Shown here one piece after another: positions 23,335 to 37,978 of a DNA stretch of 64,000 bases. A model generated the notes under the pieces. The model had not been told where the DNA came from. It saw only the letters and a program-made list of their open reading frames with translations, and did no database searches. How positions within the stretch are numbered: the stretch's first letter is position 1; every line of letters starts with the position of its first letter. The stretch lies in the NCBI GenBank assembly GCA_023525715.1, contig CM042012.1:116419298-116483297 (forward strand), given 5' to 3'. The DNA comes from Cichorium intybus (lineage: Eukaryota; Streptophyta; Magnoliopsida; Asterales; Asteraceae). A program made the position numbers and the translations under genes.

Positions 23335-24543
23335 TCAATCACTACCCGGCGGCTTGGAGGGTCCAGCCTCATGATCGTGGGACCGGGCTGGGAATGGTCG
23401 AGGACGGTGGCCCTGGGCAGATACAGTCTGAATAAGTACCTCCCCGATCCACTCGAGCTGGTCCAAGACTCTCGTGAGCTGGCCCTCAATCCGCGTGACT
23501 CTGGCCTCCAGCCGGCTGAGGGCTGGTGAGTTATCCTGCTGTGGCTGCGGCTCTGGTGCTGGTGGCTCTGGCCTCCGGCGTCTCCTGCCGGGCTGGGCGT
23601 ATGCAGGCTGAGGTGCCTGAAGAGGCTCGATCGGAGCCCGGATGTACTGCCCTGGTCGCTGCTGCTCAATGAGCAACATCCTCTCCAAAGTGCGTGCTGG
23701 CGTGCGCGATGGAGGCAGAGCAGTCAAAGAGGCAGCTACTGGGGCAGTAAGGATGCCATATGAATGGGCCAGGCGGGTAATGAAGTACCCCCTGGCTAAT
23801 GGGCTGCTGGAGGAGGCGCCGGTCGCGTGGGTGGAGAAGGCAATCGCGAGGGCAAAGGGAAGATGGAGGAATCGGGACGGGTCGAGGAGAACCCACAAAA
23901 ATGTCATATCATCGCCCGACACCTTCTCGCCCCCCTCCCGATGCATGATGGAGGTGGAGACGATACGGTGCATGAGGTGATGAAGAGGATCACGCAAGTG
24001 GCTCTCCCTCGAGGTCCCTGCCTCATACCTGACGTTGGACAGCGGTGCCCAAACCTCCATGTTGGGGGGGCGCTCCGGCTCCCCCTGAATGCATGACCCG
24101 AAGAACCGGGTGAAGAAACGATGCTGGAGGTCCGCTGGCGTGTAAATGCCCGTGCGCCTCCCGAACTCCCGGAGGTTGCACTCCCGGTGCACACCTCCCA
24201 AGCGAAAACGGACCATCCTGGAGCGTGGGTCTCCCGCCCGGGGAGCGAAATGGACAGTGGAGATGAACTCCAATAGCAGCTCCGTGTAGACCACGTCCTC
24301 GTCCGTGGCCATAATCCTGTCCCAGCCACGACATGTGAATGATGCCTCCTCGTGGGTCCAGGTGCGATGTAGGAATGGCTCAATCGCACCCCAAAGCCCA
24401 GCGTCCCTCAAGATGTCTCGGTCTATAACTGTCGCCTCAAGGACCCGGCGATGAATCAAGGCGTCCCTCCGCGAGGTATACTCCACCGAAGTGTCAAGCT
24501 CTGCGGGAAACTGAAGGAAGGCATGGTCCAGTCTGAACATCAT
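23335..24543 (-). CDS. Athila env-position protein (Athila ORF1-like)
   Basis: Intact frame of about 402 codons from the ATG at 24543, homologous to the protein encoded downstream of pol in Athila/Calypso elements. Its central region (LREFGRRTGIY..., then FTRFFGSCI, DPLHHLMHRIVSTS, FLWVLLDPSRF) is the conserved part. The C-terminal third is Pro/Arg-rich and ends in a coiled-coil-like stretch (SRLEARVTRIEGQLTRVLDQL). No convincing signal peptide or transmembrane helix is seen, so an envelope function is not supported. I chose 24543 because TTTTTCTTTTGCAG directly precedes it, a strong splice acceptor; the frame extends upstream to 24663 through GC-rich repeat. Spliced expression is inferred. 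Confidence 0.8.
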   Translation of the reverse strand: MMFRLDHAFLQFPAELDTSVEYTSRRDALIHRRVLEATVIDRDILRDAGLWGAIEPFLHRTWTHEEASFTCRGWDRIMATDEDVVYTELLLEFISTVHFAPRAGDPRSRMVRFRLGGVHRECNLREFGRRTGIYTPADLQHRFFTRFFGSCIQGEPERPPNMEVWAPLSNVRYEAGTSRESHLRDPLHHLMHRIVSTSIMHREGGEKVSGDDMTFLWVLLDPSRFLHLPFALAIAFSTHATGASSSSPLARGYFITRLAHSYGILTAPVAASLTALPPSRTPARTLERMLLIEQQRPGQYIRAPIEPLQAPQPAYAQPGRRRRRPEPPAPEPQPQQDNSPALSRLEARVTRIEGQLTRVLDQLEWIGEVLIQTVSAQGHRPRPFPARSHDHEAGPSKPPGSD

Positions 24544-25301
24544 CTGCAAAAGAAAAATATAGCCACAAAACAAAATTTTTGCAAAATCAGTCCGTTTCCT
24601 TCCCCACCGCACCGCGGCGCGGCCCAAGAGCAAGGGCGCGGCGCGGCGTACGCCTGTTTGCAAACCCGGGATTAAATCCCCATTTTAACCTGCTAAATCT
24701 CAATTTAATGATATCACAAGCTAGCCTAGGTTCCGATTAGCTCATCTAGGGTGTCCATTTGGCAAAACAAACACTCTATGGGCTAGCATTAATGATTCTA
24801 AGTTTTTGAACTTTTTGGAATAAAACCCTAAAATTAACTACCTAATAACTAGTTTAAACAGCTAATAGAGAGTTAAAAGAGCGTACCTTGGTAGTAGAAA
24901 CACAATAAGCAAGAAAAAATGCAAGAAATTTTTGATCACTAGAGCTCCGAGTCGTGTGATTTGAGTTGTGAGCCGCGGCTCACCGGATAAAGGCGAAAAC
25001 CGTCTGATCGTTTCCTGCGGCGCGCATTTCCCTGTTCCGCGGCGCGCATGTCGCCAATTCAACCCCTGCGCATCGGGTTGAGTTCCGACCCCGCGTCGCG
25101 CAATACAAAAATCCGCGGCGCGGTCTTGAAGATTTCAAAAACCTTTTCACACGACCCCACACTTGCTTCAAACCACTAATACCTGCAAACGATTGATGTA
25201 TTTTCTAAATTAATCCTAAGAAATATAAAACCTACTTATGACACGATGGGTTGCCTCCCAACAAGCGCTAAGTTTAACGTCTTCAGCCAGACGTGCAGCT
25301 C
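24544..25301 (-). other. Spacer between gag-protease and env-like gene
   Basis: The position where pol would lie in an autonomous Athila element. It has CGCGGCGCG words at 24605-24650 and 24970-25125, an AAGTGTGGGG tract at 25155-25164, and the GGTTGCCTCCCAACAAGCGC motif near 25248. No polymerase or integrase motif is present. Confidence 0.75.
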
Positions 25302-28300
25302 CTAAGCTGACCCTTCTTCTTCTTCTTGGCTTCTTGATGACATTTGCTGATATTCCGGCATGAAATTATTGGCCATCATCGTCATAAGGGATGTGAGTTG
25401 GGTCATCCGATCACTCACACCACTGATCCATTGTTGTTGAGATTTCAATAGCTCGAAAACATTCGCTTCACGTTTTCTGGATTCTCTTTCATATTGCTGA
25501 TGCCTTGCTTCCATCATCTCTATCATTTCCAGCAGTTGTTGCTTGTCGATGGCGGACAGCGGGTGGTTTTTGGTCTCCTTTAAAACTTCTTCCTTTCCAC
25601 CTTCCCCCGTACGTGTCCATATCTTTTCTTTACTTCTGGTTCCTGGCTCCATTAATGTTTTTCTGTCTGCTGGTTTGCCGTTTTCTTCCGAAGGTAACGA
25701 AGTTGGGTTCCCAAACATATTCAATCTCCTTTTCCTGGTCCCGAAGAAAATATCCATGTCTCCAGTCTTGCAGTCGATCACTGAACCAGCAGTAGCTAGG
25801 AATGGCCGTCCTAAGATAAGCGCAGGCGCATCATCCGGACTTTCATATTCCATCACCAGAAAATCCACGGGGTAGAAAAAGTCACCAACTTTGACTATGA
25901 CATTGGTTAGCTTTCCCCTAGATACCTTAGTTGATTGGTCAGCCAACTGCAGTACAACTTCAGCTGGCTCGATTTCTTCATTCTTGTATTTGTCATACAG
26001 ATATCCTGGCAAGATGTTAACACTTGCTCCCAAATCTAGTAAAGTGTTTCGAATAACCACGTCCCCTACGGTTGTAGTGATCAATGGTGATCCGGGGTCC
26101 TTCTCCTTCTTGGGTAGTGTTCCTAATAATGCCTCGCTAGCCCTCACAGTCAATCTCACCGTTTTCGGTGTAGGTGCTTTGTTCTTCCCATTTTGTTTGC
26201 ACATTTCTTGTAAAATCCTGGTGTCCTCGGGGGCATCCTTAAGCTCATCCCATAGGGGCTGATTCATTAAGGGTCCCGTTGATCTAGTTGCTTCCTGCTT
26301 CTTCTTTTCTTTCTTATTCTTCTTCTTTTGCTTAATCCCTGCAATCGTTGGTTGCTCTTCCTTTTGGACCTTCTCATCTATTTCGGGTTGAGTGCCATTC
26401 TCAACCGGAACTCCTCCTTCTTTACCTTTCTCGCTCTTTAAAGCCTTTCCTTCTTCCTCTGGTTCCACTTCATTCCCTACCTCGAACAAATCCTCCAGAG
26501 TAACCTTTCGCCATCCTGATTCAACAGTATTGACTTGCTCCTTCCCTGGACGTTGGTTATGAGTAGGATTGACTTCAGTAGCACTAGGCAATTTGCCATT
26601 ATCTCTCTTCTGTTGGTCTGCGGCCATTTGACCTATTTGTCTTTCCAAATTTGCGATGGCCTTTGCGTTCGCTTGAGATTGTTGTTGTGTTGCTGTGACC
26701 ATATCATACATCTTTGATATCATTTCTTCTTGGGTCCCTGGCGCATTGTTGGTAGCGTTGGTGGGTCCCCTGTTGTTGTTGTTGTTTCCATTGTTTGCTG
26801 GCTGCTGGTTTCTAGGCTGACTATTCGATTGATTCTGATAATTGTTCTGCCTGAAATTTTGTTGTTGTCCTTGGTTGTATGGCCTGTAGGGTCGTCCATT
26901 GTTGTGTTGACCTTGACCCTGGCCATAAACTTGATTAGCTTCCTGCATCCTAGATCCTCCTTGACTTTCTTGTGACGAATTTGGCGGTCCATTTTGTAAT
27001 GTTGCCATAAGCCTATCAAACTTTCTGTTCAATTCACTGATTTCCTTTTTCACCTCCTTTTTCCAATCAGCGTCAACTCCTACTGCTGCCGCCATACTTG
27101 TAGTCTTCCTGGTGGAGAAGTTTGCTTTGGAGCCATTACTCAACTGCTCCAAAAATCTCCAGGCTTCTTCTGGATCTGGCCACATAAATGTCCCACTAGA
27201 GGAGGCATTTATCATGGCTTGGTGTGTCTCGCTAACTCCCTCAAAGAATAACTTGACCAACTGCCATCTGGGAATTTCATGATGCGGACAAGATCGCAGC
27301 AGCTCCTTCAATCTGTCAAAAGCTTCATGAAAAGCTTCTCCAGGCTTTTGCTGAAAATCCTGGATAACTCTTCTGATTTCAGTTGTTTTGCTCGCTGGAT
27401 AAAATTCTTGAAGGAACTTCGCCTTGAGCTGGTCCCATGTAGTGATACTGTTTGATGGTAAGGATGTAAACCAATACTTGGCTTTGTCCTTAAGAGTGAA
27501 CGGGAACAGTCTAAGCCTAAAAATATTTCTATTTGTATTTCTGGGATTAGCATTAGCGATCGCTAAGAATTCATACAAATGATTATAGGGATCATCCTGC
27601 TTATATCCTCTGAATTCTGGTAATATTCCTAATAACTGGGGTCTAATCTCTACCTGCGAATCTATGTTATCAGGAATATAGATCGGCGACGAATCATCAT
27701 ATTCCCGCGGTTGGAAATGTGATGCAACCTATTGCCGTCTCGGTTGTGCAAAATGTAAGGGTTGAGCGGGGTTACCGTAAAGATGATCATTGTACTCCCG
27801 CTGACCTGGTTGGTATGGTGGTGCTCACCTGGGAGGTCCCCGACCTCGGTTCCATTGTGGTTGCGGTGCCGGTGGCACCCATCCTTCATCTTCTTCGTCG
27901 TACACTTCCTCCGTCTCTGGGTATTGGTATTGCTGTTGAGGCGGTGGTTGAAAGTGTATAGGTTGTGTTGGTTGGTATGTAGGTTGAGGTTTAAAGAGGG
28001 CTGGTTGTGGTTGTGATGTTGACGTATGCTATCTAGGAGTTGGGGTGCCATCTCGGGTCGGCTCTCCCCAAGTCATAGCAGATGTAAAGGGATTGGTGGA
28101 TTGTGGTTGAGAAGCGGGTAAAAATGGTGGAATAGATGGCGGAGTGCATGATGGTATGGGTGCAGGGGCTGAAACTGCACCACCAGACGCACTTGAACTT
28201 CCAAACTGAAATTCTGAAAGTGGAGGGATAGAAAACCTCCCAGTTGCCTCACCTGCTGGGTCCTGGGCAACACTAACCGGACTACTGCTAACTTGACTAT

Positions 28301-28406
28301 AATTCATGATGCTCAAACGCCTACGGGCACGGAGTTTGCGCGCAGTACGTTCAATTTCAGAATCAAACTGTAATGGGGATGCTTGCTCTCCCCTGCGGGT
28401 ACGCAT
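25302..28406 (-). pseudogene. Athila-type gag-protease with in-frame stops
   Basis: One continuous frame, about 1034 codons, from MRTRRGEQASP at 28406. Gag capsid region (FPFTLKDKAKYWFTSLPSNS, about 27500) with the Athila-type TTWDQLKAKFLQEFYP. A Gln/Asn-rich stretch follows, then a Lys/Glu-rich linker. The aspartic protease has active site LLDLGASVNILP (about 26000) and the ILGRPFLATA flap region. It ends in a coiled-coil tail (QQLLEMIEMMEARHQQYERE). Three in-frame stops lie in the N-terminal third: TAG 28029-28031, TGA 27825-27827, TAG 27729-27731. The frame is open from 27728 to the end. Confidence 0.85.
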
Positions 28407-28518
28407 GCACTAGTGCAATACACCCACAAGAATCAAAACCAAAAAGAAATAAACCCAAAATGAAATTTCAAAAAGCTAGAAACAAATTCCTACTACTCAC
28501 CTATTCTAAGCTCACAGC

Positions 28519-28536
28519 TCCCCGGCAACGGCGCCA
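28519..28536 (-). promoter_or_regulatory. Primer-binding site, tRNA-Asp type
   Basis: Minus strand TGGCGCCGTTGCCGGGGA, the primer site usual for Athila/Tat-group gypsy elements, five bases from the 5' LTR. Confidence 0.85.
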
Positions 28537-28541
28537 AAATT

Positions 28542-29643
28542 TGACGTGCACGCAGAGGTCGTCATGCGGTCAAAAATAAGAAATAACCTAACATACACTA
28601 GTATAGTGGAGTCAGGGTCGATCCACAGGAGCTACGTGGTCAGCCTAGATGAGAGATTACCAACTGATAGTGTCACGGCTATAGTCGGAGGAACTAATTT
28701 CTATCTGTCTACCTCAAAGCAATATTCAAACACCCAAGCCAAGCTTAGCTATGTCCAAATGACCTAGTTACTTTCTGAACTCAGAAGTACATCTCTGAAT
28801 CAGGAACAATTGAAGGCATCCAAACTAGCAAAACCAAGCATAGCATAAACTAACTAATAACTAACAGTTCTATGAGACAGTTAATAGCCAATGTTTAATG
28901 CCTAACCTAACCAAGTTAGCTACTGTTTTCAGCAAGGGAAAACAGTCCCAACCAAGTCACAAACAAGTTCAATTACAATCAAACAACTAAATAACAAACT
29001 AACATCCAAAACACCGAAAAACCAATATTAACATTAACCGAATGATTGCATTTACTCAAACCAATATCCAAACGTCAAAATCAGTAGCTAAACACTACTA
29101 AAAACAGAACCCTAAGCTGGAGATCAATGGTTGTCACACCCAAAGATTCAACTCAAGCTTACAAATATTTAACTAAAGTGAAATAAAATCTAAAAACATG
29201 AAAATACCAAATTATAACTTCTGAGATGGATTCCTCGAGTCAAAGAGCTTCTAGGTCGATGTTTACACCAGGTCTTTGCTAGGGTTTTCGGCCGGAAATG
29301 CCTCTATTTATAGTTGCAAATTTCCCGTGACCGCGCCGCGCAAATGTGAAATCCGCGGCGCGCGTACTTATCCGTTCCCCGTTTTTTCGTCATTTAAATG
29401 TGTTCCACCGCCTTACATCCGCGGCGCGCAGGAGATAAACCCGCGGCGCGCGTACGTCTTCTCTTGATTTTGCATTCTTTCCATACTTTTTCCTTTTTGT
29501 CCACTTTTAGTCCCTGTTTCCGTTCTTTTTCTCCAGACAAGTCCTGACACGAAAAGTGAGAATACCCATGCATATATGATATAATTTTACCAAGGACAGG
29601 GCTCAACAACGCCTAAAATACTTGATATAACTAGGCGTTGTCA
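28542..29643 (-). repeat. Athila-like 5' LTR
   Basis: 1102 bp, differing from the 3' LTR by three substitutions and one extra A in an A run. A TATAAATAG box lies on the minus strand near 29303-29311, upstream of the GAAACCGTTTT-type R region; transcription would run left into gag. Confidence 0.93.
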
Positions 29644-29825
29644 GCTCTGTAACATCTGTATTTAGCTCTGGAATAAAGAATACTCTCTCCTGCCCGTGGA
29701 CGTAGGTCATTTTGGACCGAAGCACGTAAATCTCTGTGTCGATACTTTGTGTTTATATTTCCGCATTTATATTCTCGTTATTATTCCTGGGCAATAGGCT
29801 ATAGATTTAGGTCTATTTCCTAACA
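29644..29825 (+). repeat. Tork 5' LTR, second part
   Basis: GCTCT (29644-29648) is the second copy of the Athila target site; the remaining 177 bp match the end of the 3' LTR and finish CTATTTCCTAACA. Confidence 0.92.
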
Positions 29826-29827
29826 AG

Positions 29828-29839
29828 TGGTATCAGAGC
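29828..29839 (+). promoter_or_regulatory. Primer-binding site, tRNA-iMet type
   Basis: TGGTATCAGAGC two bases after the 5' LTR, standard for plant copia elements. Confidence 0.9.
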
Positions 29840-29954
29840 CGCTGTTTCAGATCTGTAGTGTTATAGATCTGTGGTTATTTGCGGTTTTAGGTCTGCGTGT
29901 TTTAGATCTGGTTATAGTTCTGGTTGATTGAAATCGGTAGTAGATCTAGGGTTT

Positions 29955-30066
29955 ACGGCTTCGCCGCGTCGCGTCTGTTGAAAGACCGCGTCGCGCTTGT
30001 TGAAGGATCGCGTCGTCTGTTCAAACCCGCGTCGCGCCTTGTTGAAGTCCGCGCCGCAGCGACGAC
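29955..30066 (+). repeat. GC-rich repeats in the Tork leader
   Basis: Five copies of a roughly 21 bp unit made of CCGCGTCGCG (or TCGCGTCG, CCGCGCCGC) followed by TTGTTGAA-like sequence, between the PBS and the gag start. The decamer also lies in this element's LTRs. Confidence 0.75.
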
Positions 30067-30128
30067 GAGCAGTAAGCAGTTTCAGATTTACTAGTTCATC
30101 AAAGACTACAAGGATCGGTTGATTGAAG

Positions 30129-33100
30129 ATGTCATCTCACAAGTTTGATTTGGAGAAGTTCAATGACTCGAATGATTTCACTTTGTGGAAGGTTAAGATG
30201 AAGGCTCTTCTGGTTCAACAAGGATGCGCAGTTGCAGTGGAAGGAGAATATGCAAAGGACACAACAGATGCTGTGAAGAAGGAGATCGAGGGGAAAGCAC
30301 ATAGTGCTATTCTTTTGAGCTTGACGGATGAGGTGTTGAGGGAAGTTGTTGATCAACCCACTGCTGCCGGTATTTGGAAGAAGCTCTGTGATACGTATCA
30401 GAACAGTTCTTTGACAAATAGGCTGTATCAGAAGCAACGGTTGTACACTTTCCGGATGGCAGAAGGTACTCAAGTAAAAGACCATCTTGATTCTTTCAAC
30501 CGGATTATTCTAGATCTTTAAGGAGTAGGAGTAAAGGTTGATGATGAGGATCAAGCCCTTATTTTGTTATGTTCACTGCCGAATTCACATGAGAATTTTG
30601 TTGATACTATGTTGTATGGAAGAACAACAATTACTGTGAATGATGTGAAGGATTCTCTGCTGTCCAAGGAACTCAAACGTAGAGTTTCTGGGAATGAGGA
30701 GACATCCGATTCAGGTCTGTTCGTTGGCAGAGGAAGGACATCGGATAAGAAAGATGGTGGAAATCGGAGTAAGTCACGTTCAAAATCGAAAGTTTCTGTA
30801 AAAGTCAAGTGTTATAACTGCAAGGAGAAGGGTCACTTCAAGAGAAATTGTCCATTGCTGAAAGGGGGGAAGGGAGAAAATAGCAACAATGGCAGTGCGG
30901 CTATTGTTCAGGATGGTTCTGAAGAAGAAGACATAGGCGATGTATTGACTGTTTGTACATCTAGTTCTGTTGATGCTTGGGTCTTGGATACTGGGGCATC
31001 TTATCATATGACTTTCCATCGTGACTGGTTCGAATCTTTTAGAGACTTGAAAGGAACGATGAAGTTGGGTGATGATTGGGTTGCTCAGGTCAAAGGAAGC
31101 GGTACGGTACAGATTATGATGCACGATGGTATGGTCAGAAAGCTTGATTGCTGGTATGTTCCGGATCTTCGTAAGAACTTAATTTCTCTTACTAGTTTAG
31201 CAAAGAATAGGTTGAAATACTCTGGTGAAGATGACTGGGTGAAGGTCACCAAGGGCTCTCTAGTAGTTATGAAAGGAAAAGTGCAGAAGAGTGGGGTTCC
31301 TGTCTTAGAAGGAAATTCGGTTAGGGGAACAGTGGCGATTACTCAATCCTTAGAGAGTAGTAATGATAAGACAGAGTTGTGGCATAGAAGGTTGGGACAT
31401 ATGAGTGAGAAGGGTATGTCAATTCTGAGCAAACAGGGGTTGTTTGGTGGTGAGCTAACGGGAAAACTCAAGTTTTGTGAAGCTTGTGTCAAAGGCAAGC
31501 AACGCAGGGTGAAGTTTAGTTCGGGTAAACACACAAGCAAGGAAATCCTGGAGTACATTCATTCAGATTTGTGGGGTCCCTCTCCGGTCGAGTCTCATAA
31601 AGGTCATCGATACTTTGTGACTTTCATTGATGACTACTCAAGGAAGGTTTGGATATATTTTCTGAAGACTAAAGACGAAGTGTTTGGGAAGTTCAAGGAG
31701 TGGAAGACGATGATTGAAAAACGGACCGGAAAATCTGTCAAGACACTTAGAACTAACAATGGGTTGGAGTTCTGCAATGCCCCGTTTGACAACTTCTGCA
31801 AGGCGGAAGGTATAGTGAGGCACCACACTATACGGCACACACCACAGCAGAATGGAGTGGCGGAACGGATGAACCAAACACTGTTAGCGCGTGCTAGAAG
31901 TATGCGATTATATGCTGATTTATCGAAGAAATTCTGGGCGGAAGCGGTTAATACTGCTTGCTATCTGGTGAACAGATCACCATCAACTGCAATCGACTTT
32001 AAGACTCCTCAAGAGGTATGGTCTGGAAAACCCTCTGATTATTTTGGTTTACGTATATTTGGTTGTCCGGCTTATTCTCATGTTAATGATGGTAAACTTG
32101 AGGCGAGGGCAATGAAGTGTATATTTCTAGGGTATGCACATAGAGTGAAAGGTTATCGTCTGTGGTATACAGAAGAAGGGAGAACTCCAAAATTTATTAA
32201 TAGCAGAGATGTGACCTTTAATGAATCTGCTATAGTGAACCAAAGAGGAGGTGATACAAGTCATGTAGGAAAAGATCAGGGTGCCAACCAGAAGGTGGAG
32301 TTTGTCACACAAATTCCAGACAGAATGGTGATAAATGAAGAACAGCATGTCGGTGATGATCAGCATAGACGTGATGAAACTTATGAACAGCCCAATGAGG
32401 ATCAGTCTGATGATGCTGAGGCCGATGGTGAGAACAATAAGGATGAATCTATAGCAAAGAGAAGAGAGAAAAGGAACAAGAAGAATCCAGCTAGATATGC
32501 TGCATGTGTCACTAATGGTGATATTGGTTCTGTTGCATATGCACTAGCTATTGGTGAAAACATTGGTACTGATGAGCCTCAGACTTACAAAGAGGCGATG
32601 GCAAGTAAAGAAGGATCAAGCTGGTTGATGGCGATGAATGAAGAGATGCAATCTCTTGAGAAGAATGAAACATGGGATCTTGTTCCACTACCGAAAGGAG
32701 TCAAACCGGTTGGATTCAAATGGGTCTTTAAGAAGAAAGAAGGAATTCCAGGGGTTGAACCCGCAAGGTTCAAGGCACGGTTAGTGGGGAAGGGATTTTC
32801 TCAAAAGGAAGGAATCGACTATCACGAGGTTTTCTCACCGGTCGTGAAGCACAAGTCAATTCGGGTTCTTTTGGCTATGGTGAGTGCGTTTAATCTGGAG
32901 CTTGAGCAGCTCGATGTCAAAACTGCATTTCTTCATGGAAGGTTGGAGGAGAAGATATATATGTCACAGCCCGAGGGTTTTCCGGGTTCTAATAAGGATC
33001 ATGTGTGTCTGTTGAAGAAGTCTCTTTATGGTTTGAAGCAGTCTCCTAGATAGTGGTACAAGAGATTTGATTCGTTTATGACTTCGCATGGCTACATTCG

Positions 33101-34136
33101 GAATCAGTTTGATAATTGTGTCTACTTGAAGCAGTTGTCCAATGGGTCCTTTGTTTATCTGTTGCTATATGTTGATGATATGCTCATTGCGGCCAAGGAG
33201 ATGGCTGAAATTAATAACTTGAAGAAGCTTTTGGCAAGTGAGTTTGAAATGAAGGATTTGGGTGCAGCAAAGAAGATATTGGGGATGGAGATTCAGAGAG
33301 ACAGGAAAGCAGGGTTGTTATTTGTTTCTCAACAGAAATATATTGAGAAAGTCTTGCAGTCTTTCGGTATGGATCAGTCAAAACCAGTTGGAACTCCTTT
33401 GGCAGCGCATTTTAAATTAAACAGAAGTACTATACCAACTACGGATGAGGAAAAAGACTATATGAGTAGAGTTCCGTACTCAAGTGCAGTTGGAAGTCTT
33501 ATGTATGCTATGGTCTGTACTAGACCTGATTTAGCACATGCAGTTAGTGTGGTTAGTAGGTTTATGAGTAATCCTGGGAAAGCTCACTAGGAAGCGGTCA
33601 AGTGGATCTTGCGATACTTGAAGGGGACTAAGGATGTTTGTTTGGTTTATGGTGGTAATACTCATAGTAACTTGGTGGGATATGCAGACTCAGACTATGG
33701 TGGTGACTTGGTGAAAAGGAGATCGCTCACGTGTTATATTTTCACTTTGTTTGGATGTGCAGTCAGTTGGAAATCAACTTTACAGCCCACTGTTGCCTTG
33801 TCTACAACTGAAGCGGAATACATGTCAATGACTGAATGTATAAAGGAGTGTATCTGGCTACATGGTTTGGTGGAGAGTCTGGGGTTGAAGGTGGAGAAGC
33901 CTGTCTTAAACTGTGATAGTGAAAGCGCTTTGTGTCTAGCAAAGAATCTGGTTTATCATGAAAAGACAAAGCATATTGATATCCGGTTAAATTTCATTCG
34001 TGACATAGTTGAAGAAGACAAGTTCTCAATCTTGAAGACCGATACCAAGGTGAATCCGGCAGATATGTTGACAAAGTCGTTACCCAAGGAGAAGTTCGAG
34101 CTATGCTTGAACTTGGTTGATGTTCGCAGGAGGTAA
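30129..34136 (+). pseudogene. Copia gag-pol polyprotein (Tork/Tnt1 lineage), three in-frame stops
   Basis: A 1335-codon frame, matching the usual Tnt1 length. Order: UBN2-type gag (FDLEKFNDSNDFTLWKVKM), CCHC knuckle CYNCKEKGHFKRNC (about 30809), protease DTGASYHM (about 30988), integrase HHCC (WHRRLGHMSEKGM...CEACVKGKQ) and DDE core (FIDDYSRKVW, NNGLEFC in place of the usual DNG, Glu in NGVAERMN). Then come reverse transcriptase with YVDDMLIA (about 33167) and RNase H with STTEAEYMS (about 33802), ending at TAA 34134. Stops: TAA 30519-30521, TAG 33051-33053, TAG 33588-33590, no frameshift. The start is the ATG at 30129. The second integrase Asp is apparently changed to Asn. Confidence 0.93.
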
Positions 34137-34218
34137 GTCCCTACGGGGCAAGCTGGCAGGAGACGAGAGGAAGTTTTTTTTTGGTTTCTAGAACGAGGTG
34201 GAGCTATGTTGAATTCGC

Positions 34219-34233
34219 AATTCAAGGTGGAGA
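34219..34233 (+). promoter_or_regulatory. Polypurine tract
   Basis: Purine-rich AAGGTGGAGAT just before the 3' LTR; primer site for plus-strand synthesis. Confidence 0.7.
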
Positions 34234-34641
34234 TTGTTAAATAGTGAATTGGGAATTAAAACCCGTATGAATTGTAAACACGCGCGCCGCGGCCCATTAA
34301 GTGTCCGCGTCGCGTGGGCCGTGAACAGCTAGGGTACGGCTAGGGTTTCTTGTAATGCCTATAAATATAAAGGCTGGTCATTAGGGTTTTGGTTGGTTGT
34401 CAGTTGTGAAGTCTGAAGTCAGTAGACAGAAGAGGCCGATTTACTAGCAATCTAGGTACGCTCTGTAACACCTGTATTTAGCTCTGGAATAAAGAATACT
34501 CTCTCCTGCCTGTAGACGTAGGTCATTTTGGACCGAACCATGTAAATCTCTGTGTCGATACTTTGTGTTTATATTTCCACATTTATATTCTCGTTATTAT
34601 TCCTGGGCAATAGGCTATAGATTTAGGTCTATTTCCTAACA
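34234..34641 (+). repeat. Tork 3' LTR
   Basis: 408 bp, TGTTAAATAG...CCTAACA, followed by TCTTT. CTATAAATATAAAGG near 34358 is the likely TATA region. Confidence 0.93.

Positions 34642-37978
<3,337 letters not shown>

Larger units (their letters stand above)
21220..29643 (-). mobile_element. Non-autonomous Athila-like gypsy element
   Basis: An 8424 bp element flanked by GCTCT (21215-21219 and 29644-29648), inserted in the Tork 5' LTR. It has LTRs of 1101/1102 bp (TGAC...GTCA), a tRNA-Asp-type PBS and a PPT. Minus strand order is gag-protease, then an env-position gene. The space between them is about 640 bp and has no reverse transcriptase, RNase H or integrase. The LTRs differ by three substitutions and one single-base indel, so the insertion is recent and the missing pol must have been supplied in trans. 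Confidence 0.92.
20990..34641 (+). mobile_element. Tork/Tnt1-type Ty1/copia retrotransposon, split by an insertion
   Basis: Complete copia element flanked by TCTTT (20985-20989 and 34642-34646). Without the Athila-like insertion it is about 5.2 kb, typical of Tnt1/Tork. It has LTRs of about 407 bp, an iMet-type PBS, one gag-pol frame and a polypurine tract. The two LTRs differ at about 8 positions. It carries three in-frame stops, so this copy is not autonomous. Confidence 0.92.

Noticed and set aside
23642..24096. Plus-strand frames over the env-like gene
   Set aside because: Shadows of the GC-rich minus-strand frame; no independent support.
23335..24543. Retroviral-type envelope glycoprotein in the Athila-like element
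   Set aside because: No clear signal peptide, transmembrane helix or glycosylation-rich ectodomain; only the genomic position is env-like.
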